The position numbers were made by a program, and so were the translations under genes. From NCBI GenBank assembly GCA_938009055.1, contig CALLIO010000203.1:1-12475 (forward strand): a stretch of 12,475 nt of DNA, written 5' to 3'. Positions 1 through 8,565 of this stretch are shown here, piece by piece (position 1 is the first letter of the stretch; each line of letters starts with the position of its first letter). Below the pieces are notes generated by a model, which did no database searches, had not been told where the DNA came from, and saw nothing but the letters and a program-made list of their open reading frames with translations. Source of the DNA: an uncultured Altererythrobacter sp. GTDB lineage: Bacteria; Pseudomonadota; Alphaproteobacteria; Sphingomonadales; Sphingomonadaceae.

Positions 1-136
1 CCTCGCCCACCGGACGACCGCCGGGCCCAATGGCCGTATCCTCGTCCACTTCGGTTCCCGGTGCCGGAGCGACTTCACCACATGCGGCAAGGCCAAGGCT
101 AAGAACTATGGCAGCAAGAAAATCGGGCAGGCGCAT
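1..136 (-). CDS. Putative lipoprotein, N-terminal fragment (runs off left edge)
   Basis: An open frame on the minus strand starts at an ATG (plus-strand 134-136), with a purine-rich ACGGAG about 8 bases upstream, and leaves the window after 45 codons. The N terminus begins MRLPDFLAAIVLSLGLAACG: Arg2, a hydrophobic core, and a lipobox LAAC with the lipidated cysteine at residue 19. This is a classic type II signal peptide. Gly follows the cysteine, so by the Lol +2 rule the mature protein should go to the outer membrane. The visible mature part is Pro-, Gly- and acid-rich with no recognisable domain, so no function can be given. It lies 82 bases downstream of typA on the same strand and may be read from the same transcript. 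Confidence 0.7.
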   Translation of the reverse strand, partial: MRLPDFLAAIVLSLGLAACGEVAPAPGTEVDEDTAIGPGGRPVGE

Positions 137-206
137 CACAATCTCCGTCAAGCGATGGGGCAACGGTAGAAAGCGCGCGCGATGGGCGCAAGATGCTCAG
201 GCTTTA

Positions 207-229
207 AGGCGGCCTCTTTTAGACCGCCT
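207..229 (-). terminator. Hairpin over the typA stop codon, weak terminator candidate
   Basis: In the minus-strand transcript an 8-bp stem (arms AGGCGGUC and GGCCGCCU, one G-U pair) closes a 7-base loop that contains the typA stop codon. The following bases are not U-rich, so it may only pause or partly terminate transcription, or protect the 3' end, before the lipoprotein gene. The stem is seen directly; terminator function is inferred. Confidence 0.35.
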
Positions 230-2054
230 CTTTCTTACGCTTGGCCTTTTTGCGCTCGTGCGGGCAAAGCATTGCTTTGCGCAAACGGATCGATTGCGGG
301 GTCACTTCGACCATTTCATCGTCATCGATATAGGCGATGGCTTGCTCCAAACTCATCCGGCGCGGCGGGGTCAGACGGATGGATTCATCCTTGCCCGAAG
401 ACCGGATATTGGTGAGCTGCTTGGCCTTCATCGGATTGACTTCAAGATCATCGGGCTTGGCATTCTCGCCGATTACCATGCCTTCATAGACTTTTACCGG
501 AGCGCCGACGAACAATTCGCCGCGCTCTTCCAGCATGTTGAGGGCGTAGGCGTTGGTTTCGCCGTCCCCATTGGAGATCAGCACGCCATTGTTGCGGCCG
601 CCGACTGCGCCTTTGTATGGGCCATACTTCTCGAACAGGCGGTTCATAATGCCTGTGCCGCGCGTGTCGGAGAGGAATTCGCCGTGATAGCCGATCAGGC
701 CGCGCGAGGGCGCTGAGAAGGTGATGCGCGTCTTGCCTTGCCCTGATGGCTTCATTTCGGTGAGGTCAGCTTTGCGCTTTTGCATCTTTTCGACAACCGT
801 GCCGGAATGCTCATCGTCCACGTCAATCACGACGGTCTCGTATGGCTCGGTGCGCGCTCCATCCTCTTCGCGGAAAAGCACTTTCGGGCGCGAAATACCC
901 AGCTCAAACCCTTCGCGGCGCATAGTTTCGATGAGGACGCCCAATTGCAATTCGCCGCGTCCAGCGACTTCGAAGCTGTCTTTGTCGTCAGCCTCTGTGA
1001 TGCGGATGGCGACATTGGTTTCCGCTTCGCGAAGAAGACGGTCGCGGATCATGCGGCTGGTGACCTTGTCACCCTCTCGGCCAGCAAGCGGTGAGTTGTT
1101 AACCGAAAAGCGCATCGCCAGCGTTGGCGGATCAATTCGCTGAGCCTCAATCGGATCGGTCACTGACGGATCGCAGATAGTGTTGGCAACGGTCGCCTTC
1201 TCAAGACCCGCCAGTGCGATAATGTCGCCGGCTTGCGCGGTTTCGACAGGAACGCGTTCGAGCCCGTCAAAACTCATCAATTTGGTTGCGCGGCCAGCTT
1301 CCACGACATTACCATCCACATCAATCGCATGGATCGGATCATTGACCTTGAGCGTGCCCGATTGAACGCGGCCGGTCAGCACGCGGCCCATGAAGTTGTC
1401 GCGGTCGAGCAAGGTGGCCAGAAAGCTGAAAGGCCCAGAGGTGTCGAGGCCGGGGGCGGGGACGTGTTCGGTGATGAGCTTGAACAGGGGTTCCAGCGTC
1501 CCTTCGCGGGCAGTTTCATCATCGCTGGCGTAGCCATCGCGGCCCGATGCCCATAGCGAGGGAAAGTCCAGCTGTTCGTCGGTCGCGTCAAGCGAAGCGA
1601 ACAAGTCGAACACTTCGTCGAGCACTTCTTGCGGGCGGCCATCGGGACGGTCGATCTTGTTGACGACAACAATGGGCCGCAATCCGAGTGCCAAGGCTTT
1701 GCCTGTAACAAACTTTGTTTGCGGCATTGCGCCTTCCGCGCTGTCGACGAGCAGGATAACGCCATCGACCATGCTGAGAATGCGCTCCACCTCTGCGCCG
1801 AAATCGGCGTGCCCGGGCGTGTCGACGATATTGATGCGGGTCGTTTCGCCTTCATTCTCCCATTCGACGCTGGTGCATTTGGCAAGGATGGTAATCCCGC
1901 GTTCTTTCTCCAGATCGCCAGAGTCCATTGCGCGCTCTTCAACACGCTGGTTCTCACGAAAAGTGCCCGATTGGCGGAACAATTGATCGACCAAAGTGGT
2001 CTTGCCGTGGTCAACGTGGGCGATGATCGCAACATTGCGAAGGGATTGGGACAT
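219..2054 (-). CDS. typA: Ribosome-associated translational GTPase TypA/BipA
   Basis: This 611-residue GTPase of the EF-G/LepA superfamily binds the 70S ribosome and supports ribosome assembly and growth under stress and cold. G motifs are intact: AHVDHGKT at 12-19 (P loop), GITI at 53-56 (switch I), DTPGH at 78-82 and NKID at 132-135. They are followed by the beta-barrel domain 2, an EF-G domain III-like part (about 390-475) and the BipA-specific C-terminal domain, ending in a Lys/Arg-rich tail. The frame is open 61 codons further upstream, but the family N terminus (MSQSLRNVAIIAHVDHGK) starts at this ATG with AAAGG 8 bases before it, so I place the start here. The length matches the family (about 600-615). 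It is divergent from the TonB receptor gene and is probably transcribed from within the spacer. Confidence 0.97.
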   Translation of the reverse strand: MSQSLRNVAIIAHVDHGKTTLVDQLFRQSGTFRENQRVEERAMDSGDLEKERGITILAKCTSVEWENEGETTRINIVDTPGHADFGAEVERILSMVDGVILLVDSAEGAMPQTKFVTGKALALGLRPIVVVNKIDRPDGRPQEVLDEVFDLFASLDATDEQLDFPSLWASGRDGYASDDETAREGTLEPLFKLITEHVPAPGLDTSGPFSFLATLLDRDNFMGRVLTGRVQSGTLKVNDPIHAIDVDGNVVEAGRATKLMSFDGLERVPVETAQAGDIIALAGLEKATVANTICDPSVTDPIEAQRIDPPTLAMRFSVNNSPLAGREGDKVTSRMIRDRLLREAETNVAIRITEADDKDSFEVAGRGELQLGVLIETMRREGFELGISRPKVLFREEDGARTEPYETVVIDVDDEHSGTVVEKMQKRKADLTEMKPSGQGKTRITFSAPSRGLIGYHGEFLSDTRGTGIMNRLFEKYGPYKGAVGGRNNGVLISNGDGETNAYALNMLEERGELFVGAPVKVYEGMVIGENAKPDDLEVNPMKAKQLTNIRSSGKDESIRLTPPRRMSLEQAIAYIDDDEMVEVTPQSIRLRKAMLCPHERKKAKRKKEAV

Positions 2055-2356
2055 GTGATGGCCTTTGAAAAAGTCGTTGAGCGCACACGGAGCTTGAGAA
2101 GCAGTAATCGCTCTTTTGCATTGCACAATTGGCCGCGCGCCTAGCGCAACTAAGGCGCAGGAACAAGCCGTGAGAGCCAGCAATCCTCGGTGTGGCATCT
2201 GTGCAACACGGGAAATACCCTCTGCATAGGAATTCATTGCAACTTGTCTCGTGCCCTGCAGCCCTTTAGTTAGAGACCTGATCGGTCCGTTGGCTCCACA
2301 GAGCCGTGCGCGTGGGGAGCGTTGAGGGATCGACTTAAAATGTGAGAGGAGTTTCC
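2055..2356. other. Divergent intergenic spacer between typA and the TonB receptor
   Basis: These 302 bases must carry the promoters of both divergent genes. I could not pick out convincing -35/-10 pairs on either strand. A small perfect hairpin, GGCTC-CACA-GAGCC, lies at 2292-2305, about 50 bases before the receptor start and probably within its leader. A frame in phase with typA stays open to 2237, but its translation resembles no known BipA extension. No small gene here has a good ribosome-binding site. Confidence 0.6.
2344..2351 (+). promoter_or_regulatory. Shine-Dalgarno that sets the TonB receptor start
   Basis: The purine run GAGAGGAG ends 5 bases before the ATG at 2357. An in-frame GTG at 2342 overlaps this site and has no ribosome-binding sequence of its own. 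The downstream ATG is therefore the better start, and it also leaves a clean signal peptide. Confidence 0.8.
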
Positions 2357-4981
2357 ATGCGTTCCATTAAGACCGGTCTTGCCGGTTCGTCCCGCTTTAG
2401 CTTGCTTTCGGGCGCAGCTGTAGCGGCCATTGCCCTTCCAGGCGTCGCAAGTGCCCAGACTGCTGAAACGGCAGCTGAAGAAGAATTTGAAGACGAAAAT
2501 GTCATCATCGTGACCGCAACCAAGCGGGAGCAAACTCTGCAAGAAACTCCGATTTCGGTATCGGTGACTTCTGGCGAAGTGCTGGAGCAGGCGCAAATCC
2601 GCGACGTGCTCGATCTTCAAACGGTGACACCTTCGCTTCGAGTTAGTCAGTTGCAAACATCATCAGCCTCGACATTCATTATTCGCGGCTTTGGTAATGG
2701 CGACAACAACTTCGGTATCGAGCCATCGGTTGGCGTCTTTATTGATGGCGTTTTCCGCTCGCGTTCAGCTGCGGCTTTGTCTGACCTTCCCAATGTGCAA
2801 CGCATTGAGGTTCTCAACGGCCCACAATCAACGTTGTTCGGCAAGAACGCGTCTGCTGGCGTAATCTCGGTCGTTACGCGCGAACCGCAATTTGAGTTCG
2901 GCGGCAAGGTTGAGGCTAGTTACGGCAACTTCAACTCGATCATCGTCAAAGGCGATGTCACCGGACCGATTGGCGAAAACGTCGCCTTCTCGATCGATGG
3001 CAGCTACAACAAGCGCGATGGCTATGGCGAGATCGTCAACCTTGGCGAGGAACAAAACAATCGCAATCGCTGGTCCGCTGGCGCTCAATTGTTGTTCGAG
3101 CCAACCCCTGACCTCAAAATCCGTTTGAAAGGCGATTATTCCAAGATCGATGAAGAATGCTGCACAGTCAGCACCGTAGTGGCCGGACCAACCGCAGCCG
3201 GAATTGCGGCAGTGGGTGGCCAGATCAGCACTGACTTCTTCAGCCGCGAGGCTTTCATCAACGCTGTGCCGACCAACGAAGTCGACAATTACGGCGCATC
3301 GCTACATATCGATTGGAATACGGGGCCGCTGTCGGTAACCTCGATCACTTCCTATCGCGAGTTGGAAAATTTCTTCCTCTCTGACATCGACTACTCAAGC
3401 GCAGATCTGGCGTTTGAACGGCGCGATCAGGCGGTAGAAACCTTCACTCAGGAAATCCGCATTGCATCGGATTTTGACGGTCCGATCAACTTCCTGCTCG
3501 GTGGTTTCTATTTCGATGAATCGATCGCTCAGAACAGCGAGATCGAGAATGGCGCGGATATCCGTGACTTTTTCGAAATTCTCGCCGGAGCTGATCCGGT
3601 TGCTGTGCTTACCGGCCAGCCAACCTTGTTCAACGGTTTGGAGGCAAGTTTTGGCTTCCCGCAAGAGAGCATCTTCAACACGCCTTTGTTGACCTCTGAG
3701 CAATTCAGCATGGACAACACATCGTGGTCGATTTTCGGCACGGTAGATTTTGAGCCGGTAGAAGGTCTCGTGCTGACTGGCGGCTTTAACTACACTGATG
3801 ACAGCAAGGATTTTGCTCTTGCCCAGCAGAGTTTCGATCCGCTCGCGCAGGTCAACTTTGTTGATGCGTTCATCGCCGGTGCGCTTGGAACAAGTGATCC
3901 AGCAGCGATTGCTGCCTTTGCTGCTGGAAACCCAGCTGCGTTTGGTCAGATCACTACGTTGGCGACGACACCGTGCAGTGCCGCTGCTCCGCCGCCTGCG
4001 TGCAACGAATTGCTTGGCCTTGCAGCCTTTCAATTCCAGCCTCCGTTCCTCACTATCCCCAACGCTGTTGAAGATGGTCGGACACGCGATGACAAGCTGA
4101 CGTATCTGCTGCGTGCATCATACGAGGTTTCGCCAAGCATCAACGTCTATGCCAGCTATGCGACGGGCTTTAAGGCGAGTTCGATCAACCTGTCGCGCGA
4201 CAGTCGACCATCAGGCGATGACTTTGTAGCGGGTCCGTTCGGTTCGACTATCCTCGCGCCGTCATCGCCCATTTTGGATGCAGGTTTGGCTTTGCCAAAT
4301 CTCGTATCGGGTTCGCGCTTTGCTGGACCAGAGAATGCGGAGGTCTATGAAATCGGCTTTAAGGGTCAGTGGGACGGTCTGAGCGTAAATCTGGCTTTGT
4401 TTGATCAAACGATCGAAGGCTTCCAGAGCTTTGCGTTCACCGGCACCGGCTTTGCATTGCGCAATGCGGGTGAGCAATCGGTTCGTGGCTTCGAGCTCGA
4501 TACCGTTATCACACCAACCGATGGCCTAGTCTTCACCTTTGCGGCGACACATCTTGACCCACTCTTTGATGATTTCCCGGGCAGTGTGCTGGGCGATCTG
4601 ACCGGTCAGCGTCCTGGCGGCATCCCATCATGGGCGATCTCCACATCGGCGACATATACTGCCGAGCTGGGTGATAGCGGCAATCGTTTGATCACACGGA
4701 TTGATTACAATCATGAGAGCAGCACGCCGATCAACAATGGCCTGCCTGAGTTCAACGCAGCTTTGGGCAACACTCAGATCTTTGAGCGTGAAGTAAACCT
4801 AGTGAACGGGTCGATGACATTGGCGCTAAACAATGGTCTTGAAGTCGGCATTTGGGGCCGCAATCTGCTCGACGACGAATACATCTCGACTGTGTTCGAT
4901 GGTGTCGCCCAATCGGGAACGGTCTCTGGCTATCCCAACGCGCCGCGCACATATGGCGGATTGGTTCGCTTCAAGTTCTAA
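2357..4981 (+). CDS. TonB-dependent outer-membrane receptor
   Basis: This 874-residue protein imports a substrate across the outer membrane using energy passed from TonB-ExbB-ExbD. Residues 1-33 form a Sec signal peptide ending VASA before Gln34. An acidic linker leads to a TonB-box-like segment around 48-54 (ENVIIVTA) and the plug domain (about 60-176, with the TxSLRV, IRGFG and IEVLNGPQSTLFGKNASAGVI signatures). The rest is a 22-strand-type barrel with aromatic-rich alternating strands, a late RNLLDDEY motif and a C-terminal Phe typical of BAM-recognised porins. Two cysteine pairs (268-269 and 540/549) lie in regions likely to be extracellular loops. Substrate is not evident: no partner enzyme or regulator is adjacent, and sphingomonads carry dozens of such receptors for siderophores, sugars or aromatic compounds. 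A strong terminator follows, so it appears monocistronic. Confidence 0.93.
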   Translation: MRSIKTGLAGSSRFSLLSGAAVAAIALPGVASAQTAETAAEEEFEDENVIIVTATKREQTLQETPISVSVTSGEVLEQAQIRDVLDLQTVTPSLRVSQLQTSSASTFIIRGFGNGDNNFGIEPSVGVFIDGVFRSRSAAALSDLPNVQRIEVLNGPQSTLFGKNASAGVISVVTREPQFEFGGKVEASYGNFNSIIVKGDVTGPIGENVAFSIDGSYNKRDGYGEIVNLGEEQNNRNRWSAGAQLLFEPTPDLKIRLKGDYSKIDEECCTVSTVVAGPTAAGIAAVGGQISTDFFSREAFINAVPTNEVDNYGASLHIDWNTGPLSVTSITSYRELENFFLSDIDYSSADLAFERRDQAVETFTQEIRIASDFDGPINFLLGGFYFDESIAQNSEIENGADIRDFFEILAGADPVAVLTGQPTLFNGLEASFGFPQESIFNTPLLTSEQFSMDNTSWSIFGTVDFEPVEGLVLTGGFNYTDDSKDFALAQQSFDPLAQVNFVDAFIAGALGTSDPAAIAAFAAGNPAAFGQITTLATTPCSAAAPPPACNELLGLAAFQFQPPFLTIPNAVEDGRTRDDKLTYLLRASYEVSPSINVYASYATGFKASSINLSRDSRPSGDDFVAGPFGSTILAPSSPILDAGLALPNLVSGSRFAGPENAEVYEIGFKGQWDGLSVNLALFDQTIEGFQSFAFTGTGFALRNAGEQSVRGFELDTVITPTDGLVFTFAATHLDPLFDDFPGSVLGDLTGQRPGGIPSWAISTSATYTAELGDSGNRLITRIDYNHESSTPINNGLPEFNAALGNTQIFEREVNLVNGSMTLALNNGLEVGIWGRNLLDDEYISTVFDGVAQSGTVSGYPNAPRTYGGLVRFKF

Positions 4982-5012
4982 TTCAAGACTTGGACAGATA
5001 CGACAAAGAGGA

Positions 5013-5042
5013 GGGGCTCGCAGCGATGCGGGCCCCTTTTTT
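5013..5042 (+). terminator. Rho-independent terminator of the TonB receptor gene
   Basis: A 10-bp stem (5013-5022 with 5027-5036; one U-G pair) closes a GCGA loop of the stable GNRA type and is followed directly by six T. It starts 31 bases after the receptor stop codon. There is no equivalent T run on the other strand, so it acts in the plus direction. Confidence 0.93.
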
Positions 5043-5058
5043 CTTTACGTGATGTTGC

Positions 5059-5073
5059 AATTGGCTGCCAATT
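5059..5073. promoter_or_regulatory. Perfect 15-bp palindrome, operator candidate
   Basis: AATTGGC and GCCAATT flank a single central T, 43 bases upstream of the DUF805 start and just after the receptor terminator. With only one base between the arms, it would be read as DNA by a dimeric regulator rather than act as an RNA hairpin. No regulator gene is nearby, so the binding protein is unknown. Confidence 0.45.
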
Positions 5074-5116
5074 ATGGTCGCTTGGTCCCCTCACTATGAT
5101 GAAGGAGGGGATTCTC

Positions 5117-5506
5117 ATGGAATGGATGACTTTGCCGTTGAAGCGGTATGCCGATTTTTCAGGACGTTCGCGCAGGAAAGAATATTGGATGTTCTTCCTG
5201 TTTGTTATCATCGTTGCAGTCGTGATTGGCATTATCGAGGGCATACTGGGCCTCACTGGCATGATCGGCGGCGTCTACGGTCCGCTCACGCTAATCTTCG
5301 CGTTGGGTATCATTATCCCAAGCATCGCGTGCCAGGTTCGCCGCTTCCACGATCAAGATAAGTCCGGCTGGTTCGTACTGCTCGGGTTTATCCCATTGAT
5401 CGGTGGCTTGGCTGTTCTGGTGTTTATGTGCCTTGAGGGGACCCAAGGCGCTAACCGCTATGGCGAGGACCCGAAAAACCCGTCAAACGCAGACGTGTTT
5501 GAGTAA
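5117..5506 (+). CDS. DUF805 family inner-membrane protein
   Basis: This 129-residue protein of the DUF805 (YhaH/YhaI) family has no settled function. The family signature is clear: FSGRSRRKEYW at 14-24, RRFHDQDKSGW at 75-85 (usual form RRLHDxxxSGW) and GxNRYGEDP at 111-119. Three hydrophobic segments, about 24-46, 50-72 and 86-106, predict a small integral membrane protein. The start is the ATG preceded by the very strong GAAGGAGGGG at 5101-5110. An in-frame ATG at 5096 lies ahead of that site and would bypass it. It is followed after 43 bases by an RDD-family gene on the same strand, so the two probably form an operon. Both proteins end in the tripeptide VFE. Confidence 0.88.
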   Translation: MEWMTLPLKRYADFSGRSRRKEYWMFFLFVIIVAVVIGIIEGILGLTGMIGGVYGPLTLIFALGIIIPSIACQVRRFHDQDKSGWFVLLGFIPLIGGLAVLVFMCLEGTQGANRYGEDPKNPSNADVFE

Positions 5507-5549
5507 GGGTCGCTCCCGTCGCATCACAATCAGATGAAGGACTTTCTCA

Positions 5550-6026
5550 GTGCAAACAGCAGGCTTTTGGATAAGGGTGGGTGCCTATCTCATTGATGGC
5601 ATACTTCTCGCAATCGCGCAGTTCATAATCTACGCGATATTTGGCGTGTCGATGTATAGTGCTGAGTCACTCGACTCAGGCGGAACAACAATGTTCGAGA
5701 CCGTCGGCGGGACGATTGCCTATGCGATCACTACAATCGGCGGGATCTTGTATTTCGCGATTATGGACAGCTCGGCCAAGCAAGGCACTTTGGGTAAGAT
5801 GGCATTGGGCCTTGTGGTCACCGACCTCAATGGACAGCGCATTTCTTTCTTGCGCGCGCTTGGGCGTTATTTCGCCAAGATACTCTCGGCCATGATCCTG
5901 TTCATTGGCTTCATCATGGTGGCCTTCACCGAACGCAATCAGGGTCTGCATGACATTATCTGCAGCACTTTGGTGGTGCATGGCAAACCTGAAGAGGTTG
6001 GCGTTGATACCAGCGTCTTTGAATAG
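5550..6026 (+). CDS. RDD family inner-membrane protein
   Basis: This 158-residue membrane protein of the RDD family has the name-giving residues Arg9 (GFWIRVGAYLID) and Asp16 in the first helix, the conserved GTLGKMALGLVVTDLNG block at 79-95 and the ERNQGLHDIICSTLVV tail at 128-143. Hydrophobic segments lie at about 12-34, 52-73 and 108-127. RDD proteins are often annotated as possible transporters, and a few have been linked to Na+/H+ exchange, but no function can be deduced here. It starts at GTG, supported by GAAGGA 8 bases upstream (5536-5541); no better ATG lies in frame nearby. Its stop is only 7 bases from the end of the convergent permease gene, with no obvious terminator between them. 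Confidence 0.88.
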   Translation: MQTAGFWIRVGAYLIDGILLAIAQFIIYAIFGVSMYSAESLDSGGTTMFETVGGTIAYAITTIGGILYFAIMDSSAKQGTLGKMALGLVVTDLNGQRISFLRALGRYFAKILSAMILFIGFIMVAFTERNQGLHDIICSTLVVHGKPEEVGVDTSVFE

Positions 6027-6033
6027 GGCGGGT

Positions 6034-8565
6034 TTAAAGTTCGCGTAGCGCCTGGGCGGGTTTTGCTCTCAACAAGGGGAGCGATCCGCCCAGTGCGAAA
6101 CCAATCACGAGCAGCAGGCCAAGGCCCAGCACGGCTAAGACTTCGCCCCAATCGGGCAGCCAGTCAAACTCGAACAATTGGGTGATCACGAGCCAGGCTA
6201 GCCCTGATCCCATCGCCAGCGCAACGCCCGCCAGTACGAGTGCTAAAAAGCCATATTCGGCAAGCTGCATGGCAAGAATCTGCCTTCGGCTCGCGCCCAA
6301 AACCCGCAAGACGACCGTGTCATACATGCGCGCCGCTCGGGCTGCCGCAATCGCACCAAGCAATACTGCAAGACCAGCGAGGACGGCAACAGAAGCGGCA
6401 GCGAACGTCGCAATTCCCACCTGATCGAGGATGGTTTTGGCTTGAGTGAGCACTTGGCCCACTTCGATCGCAGAGCTGGAGGGAAATTCGCGCACCATTT
6501 TCTGCAGCAGGCCAGCAGTGGGCGCACCCTTAGTCAAATCAATCGTTGCGGTGAGGTTATGCGGCGCGTCTTCCAGTGCATTGGGGCTGAAGACAAGCGC
6601 GAAGTTAAAGCTCATATTCTCCCATTCGATCTCGCGCAGATTGGCGATCTTGACCGTTCGCTCAACGCCCAAAATCCCAATGGTCAGATAGTCGCCAATC
6701 CCAAGGTCAATCGCATTGGCAAATTCCTCATCAACCGAGACCAGCGGCTCGCCAGCGTAATTCTCATCCCACCAATCGCCTTCGACAAGGATGTTGCCTT
6801 CTGGAAGCGTGGGCGAATAGCTTAAGCCCCGCTCACCGCGCAGTGGCCATGCTCCATCGGGAATTTCTTCCAGTTCGGACACGCGGATCATCTTGTCCTT
6901 GGTTCCATAGGCCAGGATCGCGCCGCGCAGGGTCGGGACCGCGCGGATTTCGGCTTTCGGATCCTCGCTTGCGACGAGCTGCTCAAATTCGCTGAGCCTC
7001 TCGCGCGGGATATCGAGGACAAAATAGTCAGGCGCATCTTGCGGCACCGTGCTGGCGATATTGCCATTGATCGACGATTGGATAGCGGCGAGCAGGACAA
7101 AAGAGGCCAAGCCAAAGCCGAGCGCGGTTACTAGCGCGCTAGTTGGCGCTCCGGGCCGATGGAGATTGGCAAGCGCATTGCGGATCAGCGGATTGGACGG
7201 ACGGCCCATTCTGCGCGCAGCCCATGTGATGGCTCGGCCCAGCAATGCGAGCAGGATCAGCAGGCCCGCCGCGCCGATCAGGAACGCTCCTGCAAGCAAA
7301 GGGTTCGAACTCGTCAAAAGAGCCAGCGCTATGATCGCGATCAATCCGCCGCCCACCCATGGCCAAGGGGCTTTGTCGCGCGATTTCGGCGCAGCGCGTG
7401 CGCGCATCAGCGCCATCGCTGGAAAGCTGCGCGCCCGGATGAGCGGGGTGGCGGCGAAAACCAGCGCAACCAGCATACCAAACGCCACTGCCAATAGCAG
7501 CGCTCCTGCATCGAGCACGAGTCCGCCTTCCACCGGCAACAAACCTTGCAATGCGATCCCCAGAAACGGGGTGACACCGATCCCCACGACCAATCCTGCA
7601 ATCGCGCCCACCAGCGATGCTGCACCGATTTGCAGCGCGTAGATACGGTTGATGTCAGATGACGAAGCGCCGAGAACTTTCAGCGTCGCAATCGACGTGC
7701 GGCGTGCCTCAAGATAGCTTGAAACGCCTCCACCAATACCGATCCCTGCGATGATGAGAGCGGCAAGGCCCACAAGGGTCAGAAACTCGCCCATGCGCCC
7801 GACAAAGCGGTCAGCGCCCGGCGAAGCGCGGTCACGCGTGCGATAGTCCAGCCCGCTTTCAGGAAAGCGTGCCTCCAATTCCTCACGCGCTGCGGAGTGG
7901 TCTTGGCCTGCATCATCAAAGCGCACGCGATACTTGCTTTCATAAAGCGCACCGGGCGCAGTCAGGCCTGCCTCGGCTGGAAAACCTTCAGCCACGATAA
8001 TTGTCGGGCCAAGCTGGAACCCTTCTGATAATTTGTCCGGTTCGTTGGCGATAATGCCCGCTGCGGTCACGCTTTGCGTGCCCAGCGTGAAGCTTTCGCC
8101 TACTTCGATGCCCAGGCGGTCAATCGCGCCTTGCTGCAGCCAAGCCGTGCCAGCGTCCGGCGCGCCAGCTGTGCGGCCATCCTTGAGCTTGAATTCGCCA
8201 TAAAGCGGCCAATTGGGCGCCACTGCTTTAAGGCCAACGGGCGCAGCAGCATCGGTGACGCTTGCCATCGCTTGCATCCGTGTCCCGCCGCTGAGCGTGC
8301 CATATTCTTCGAGCGCGGCAATCTCTTCAGGCCTAAGATCGCGTTGCCAAACCTCAACCTCCAGATCACCGCCGAGCAGCACTTGCCCTCGTGTTCCGAG
8401 CTCGCGCTCGATGGCGGCGGTCAGCGTGCCGATTGCCGCAAGTGCCGCCGTGCCGAGGAAGATGCAGATCAGCAGCAGCCGCAGCCCTTTGAAACGGGCG
8501 TTGAGATCGCGCCGCGCAATCCGCCAAGCCATTGCCCAGCTTAACGAAGGAGCCTTATCGCTCAT
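6034..8565 (-). CDS. FtsX/MacB-type ABC transporter permease (YbbP-like)
   Basis: This 843-residue permease of the YbbP/LolE-like type VII ABC superfamily works with the ATPase encoded just upstream. A first helix at about 28-50 is followed by a periplasmic MacB-type core domain (about 50-250) and an FtsX domain with three helices (about 260-380, containing RRTSIATLKVLGAS). Two further helices (about 402-447) precede a second periplasmic domain (about 500-700) and a second FtsX domain (about 715-838, containing YDTVVLRVLGASRRQ). This duplicated layout of about 10 helices and the length (E. coli YbbP is about 800) fit YbbP rather than the single-unit FtsX or MacB. Its ATG overlaps the ATPase stop as ATGA, which implies translational coupling. 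The physiological substrate is not established; membrane lipid or envelope substrates are usually suspected. Confidence 0.92.
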   Translation of the reverse strand: MSDKAPSLSWAMAWRIARRDLNARFKGLRLLLICIFLGTAALAAIGTLTAAIERELGTRGQVLLGGDLEVEVWQRDLRPEEIAALEEYGTLSGGTRMQAMASVTDAAAPVGLKAVAPNWPLYGEFKLKDGRTAGAPDAGTAWLQQGAIDRLGIEVGESFTLGTQSVTAAGIIANEPDKLSEGFQLGPTIIVAEGFPAEAGLTAPGALYESKYRVRFDDAGQDHSAAREELEARFPESGLDYRTRDRASPGADRFVGRMGEFLTLVGLAALIIAGIGIGGGVSSYLEARRTSIATLKVLGASSSDINRIYALQIGAASLVGAIAGLVVGIGVTPFLGIALQGLLPVEGGLVLDAGALLLAVAFGMLVALVFAATPLIRARSFPAMALMRARAAPKSRDKAPWPWVGGGLIAIIALALLTSSNPLLAGAFLIGAAGLLILLALLGRAITWAARRMGRPSNPLIRNALANLHRPGAPTSALVTALGFGLASFVLLAAIQSSINGNIASTVPQDAPDYFVLDIPRERLSEFEQLVASEDPKAEIRAVPTLRGAILAYGTKDKMIRVSELEEIPDGAWPLRGERGLSYSPTLPEGNILVEGDWWDENYAGEPLVSVDEEFANAIDLGIGDYLTIGILGVERTVKIANLREIEWENMSFNFALVFSPNALEDAPHNLTATIDLTKGAPTAGLLQKMVREFPSSSAIEVGQVLTQAKTILDQVGIATFAAASVAVLAGLAVLLGAIAAARAARMYDTVVLRVLGASRRQILAMQLAEYGFLALVLAGVALAMGSGLAWLVITQLFEFDWLPDWGEVLAVLGLGLLLVIGFALGGSLPLLRAKPAQALREL

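Noticed and set aside
1629..2144. Long plus-strand frame of 171 codons opposite typA
   Set aside because: It is a shadow of the typA codon pattern, has no ribosome-binding site, and its translation shows no family features.
2055..2237. A 61-codon in-frame extension of typA upstream to 2237
   Set aside because: The family N terminus and a Shine-Dalgarno fit the ATG at 2054. The extension is Cys/Ala-rich, with no resemblance to BipA, and would occupy most of the promoter spacer.
219..2237. Possible additional antisense genes at 721-1143 and 1233-1556
   Set aside because: They are open only because of the codon bias of typA; there are no start signals or recognisable protein features.
5095..5100. 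TATGAT as a -10 box for the DUF805 gene
   Set aside because: Transcription would begin inside the Shine-Dalgarno sequence and no -35 element lies at the right distance.
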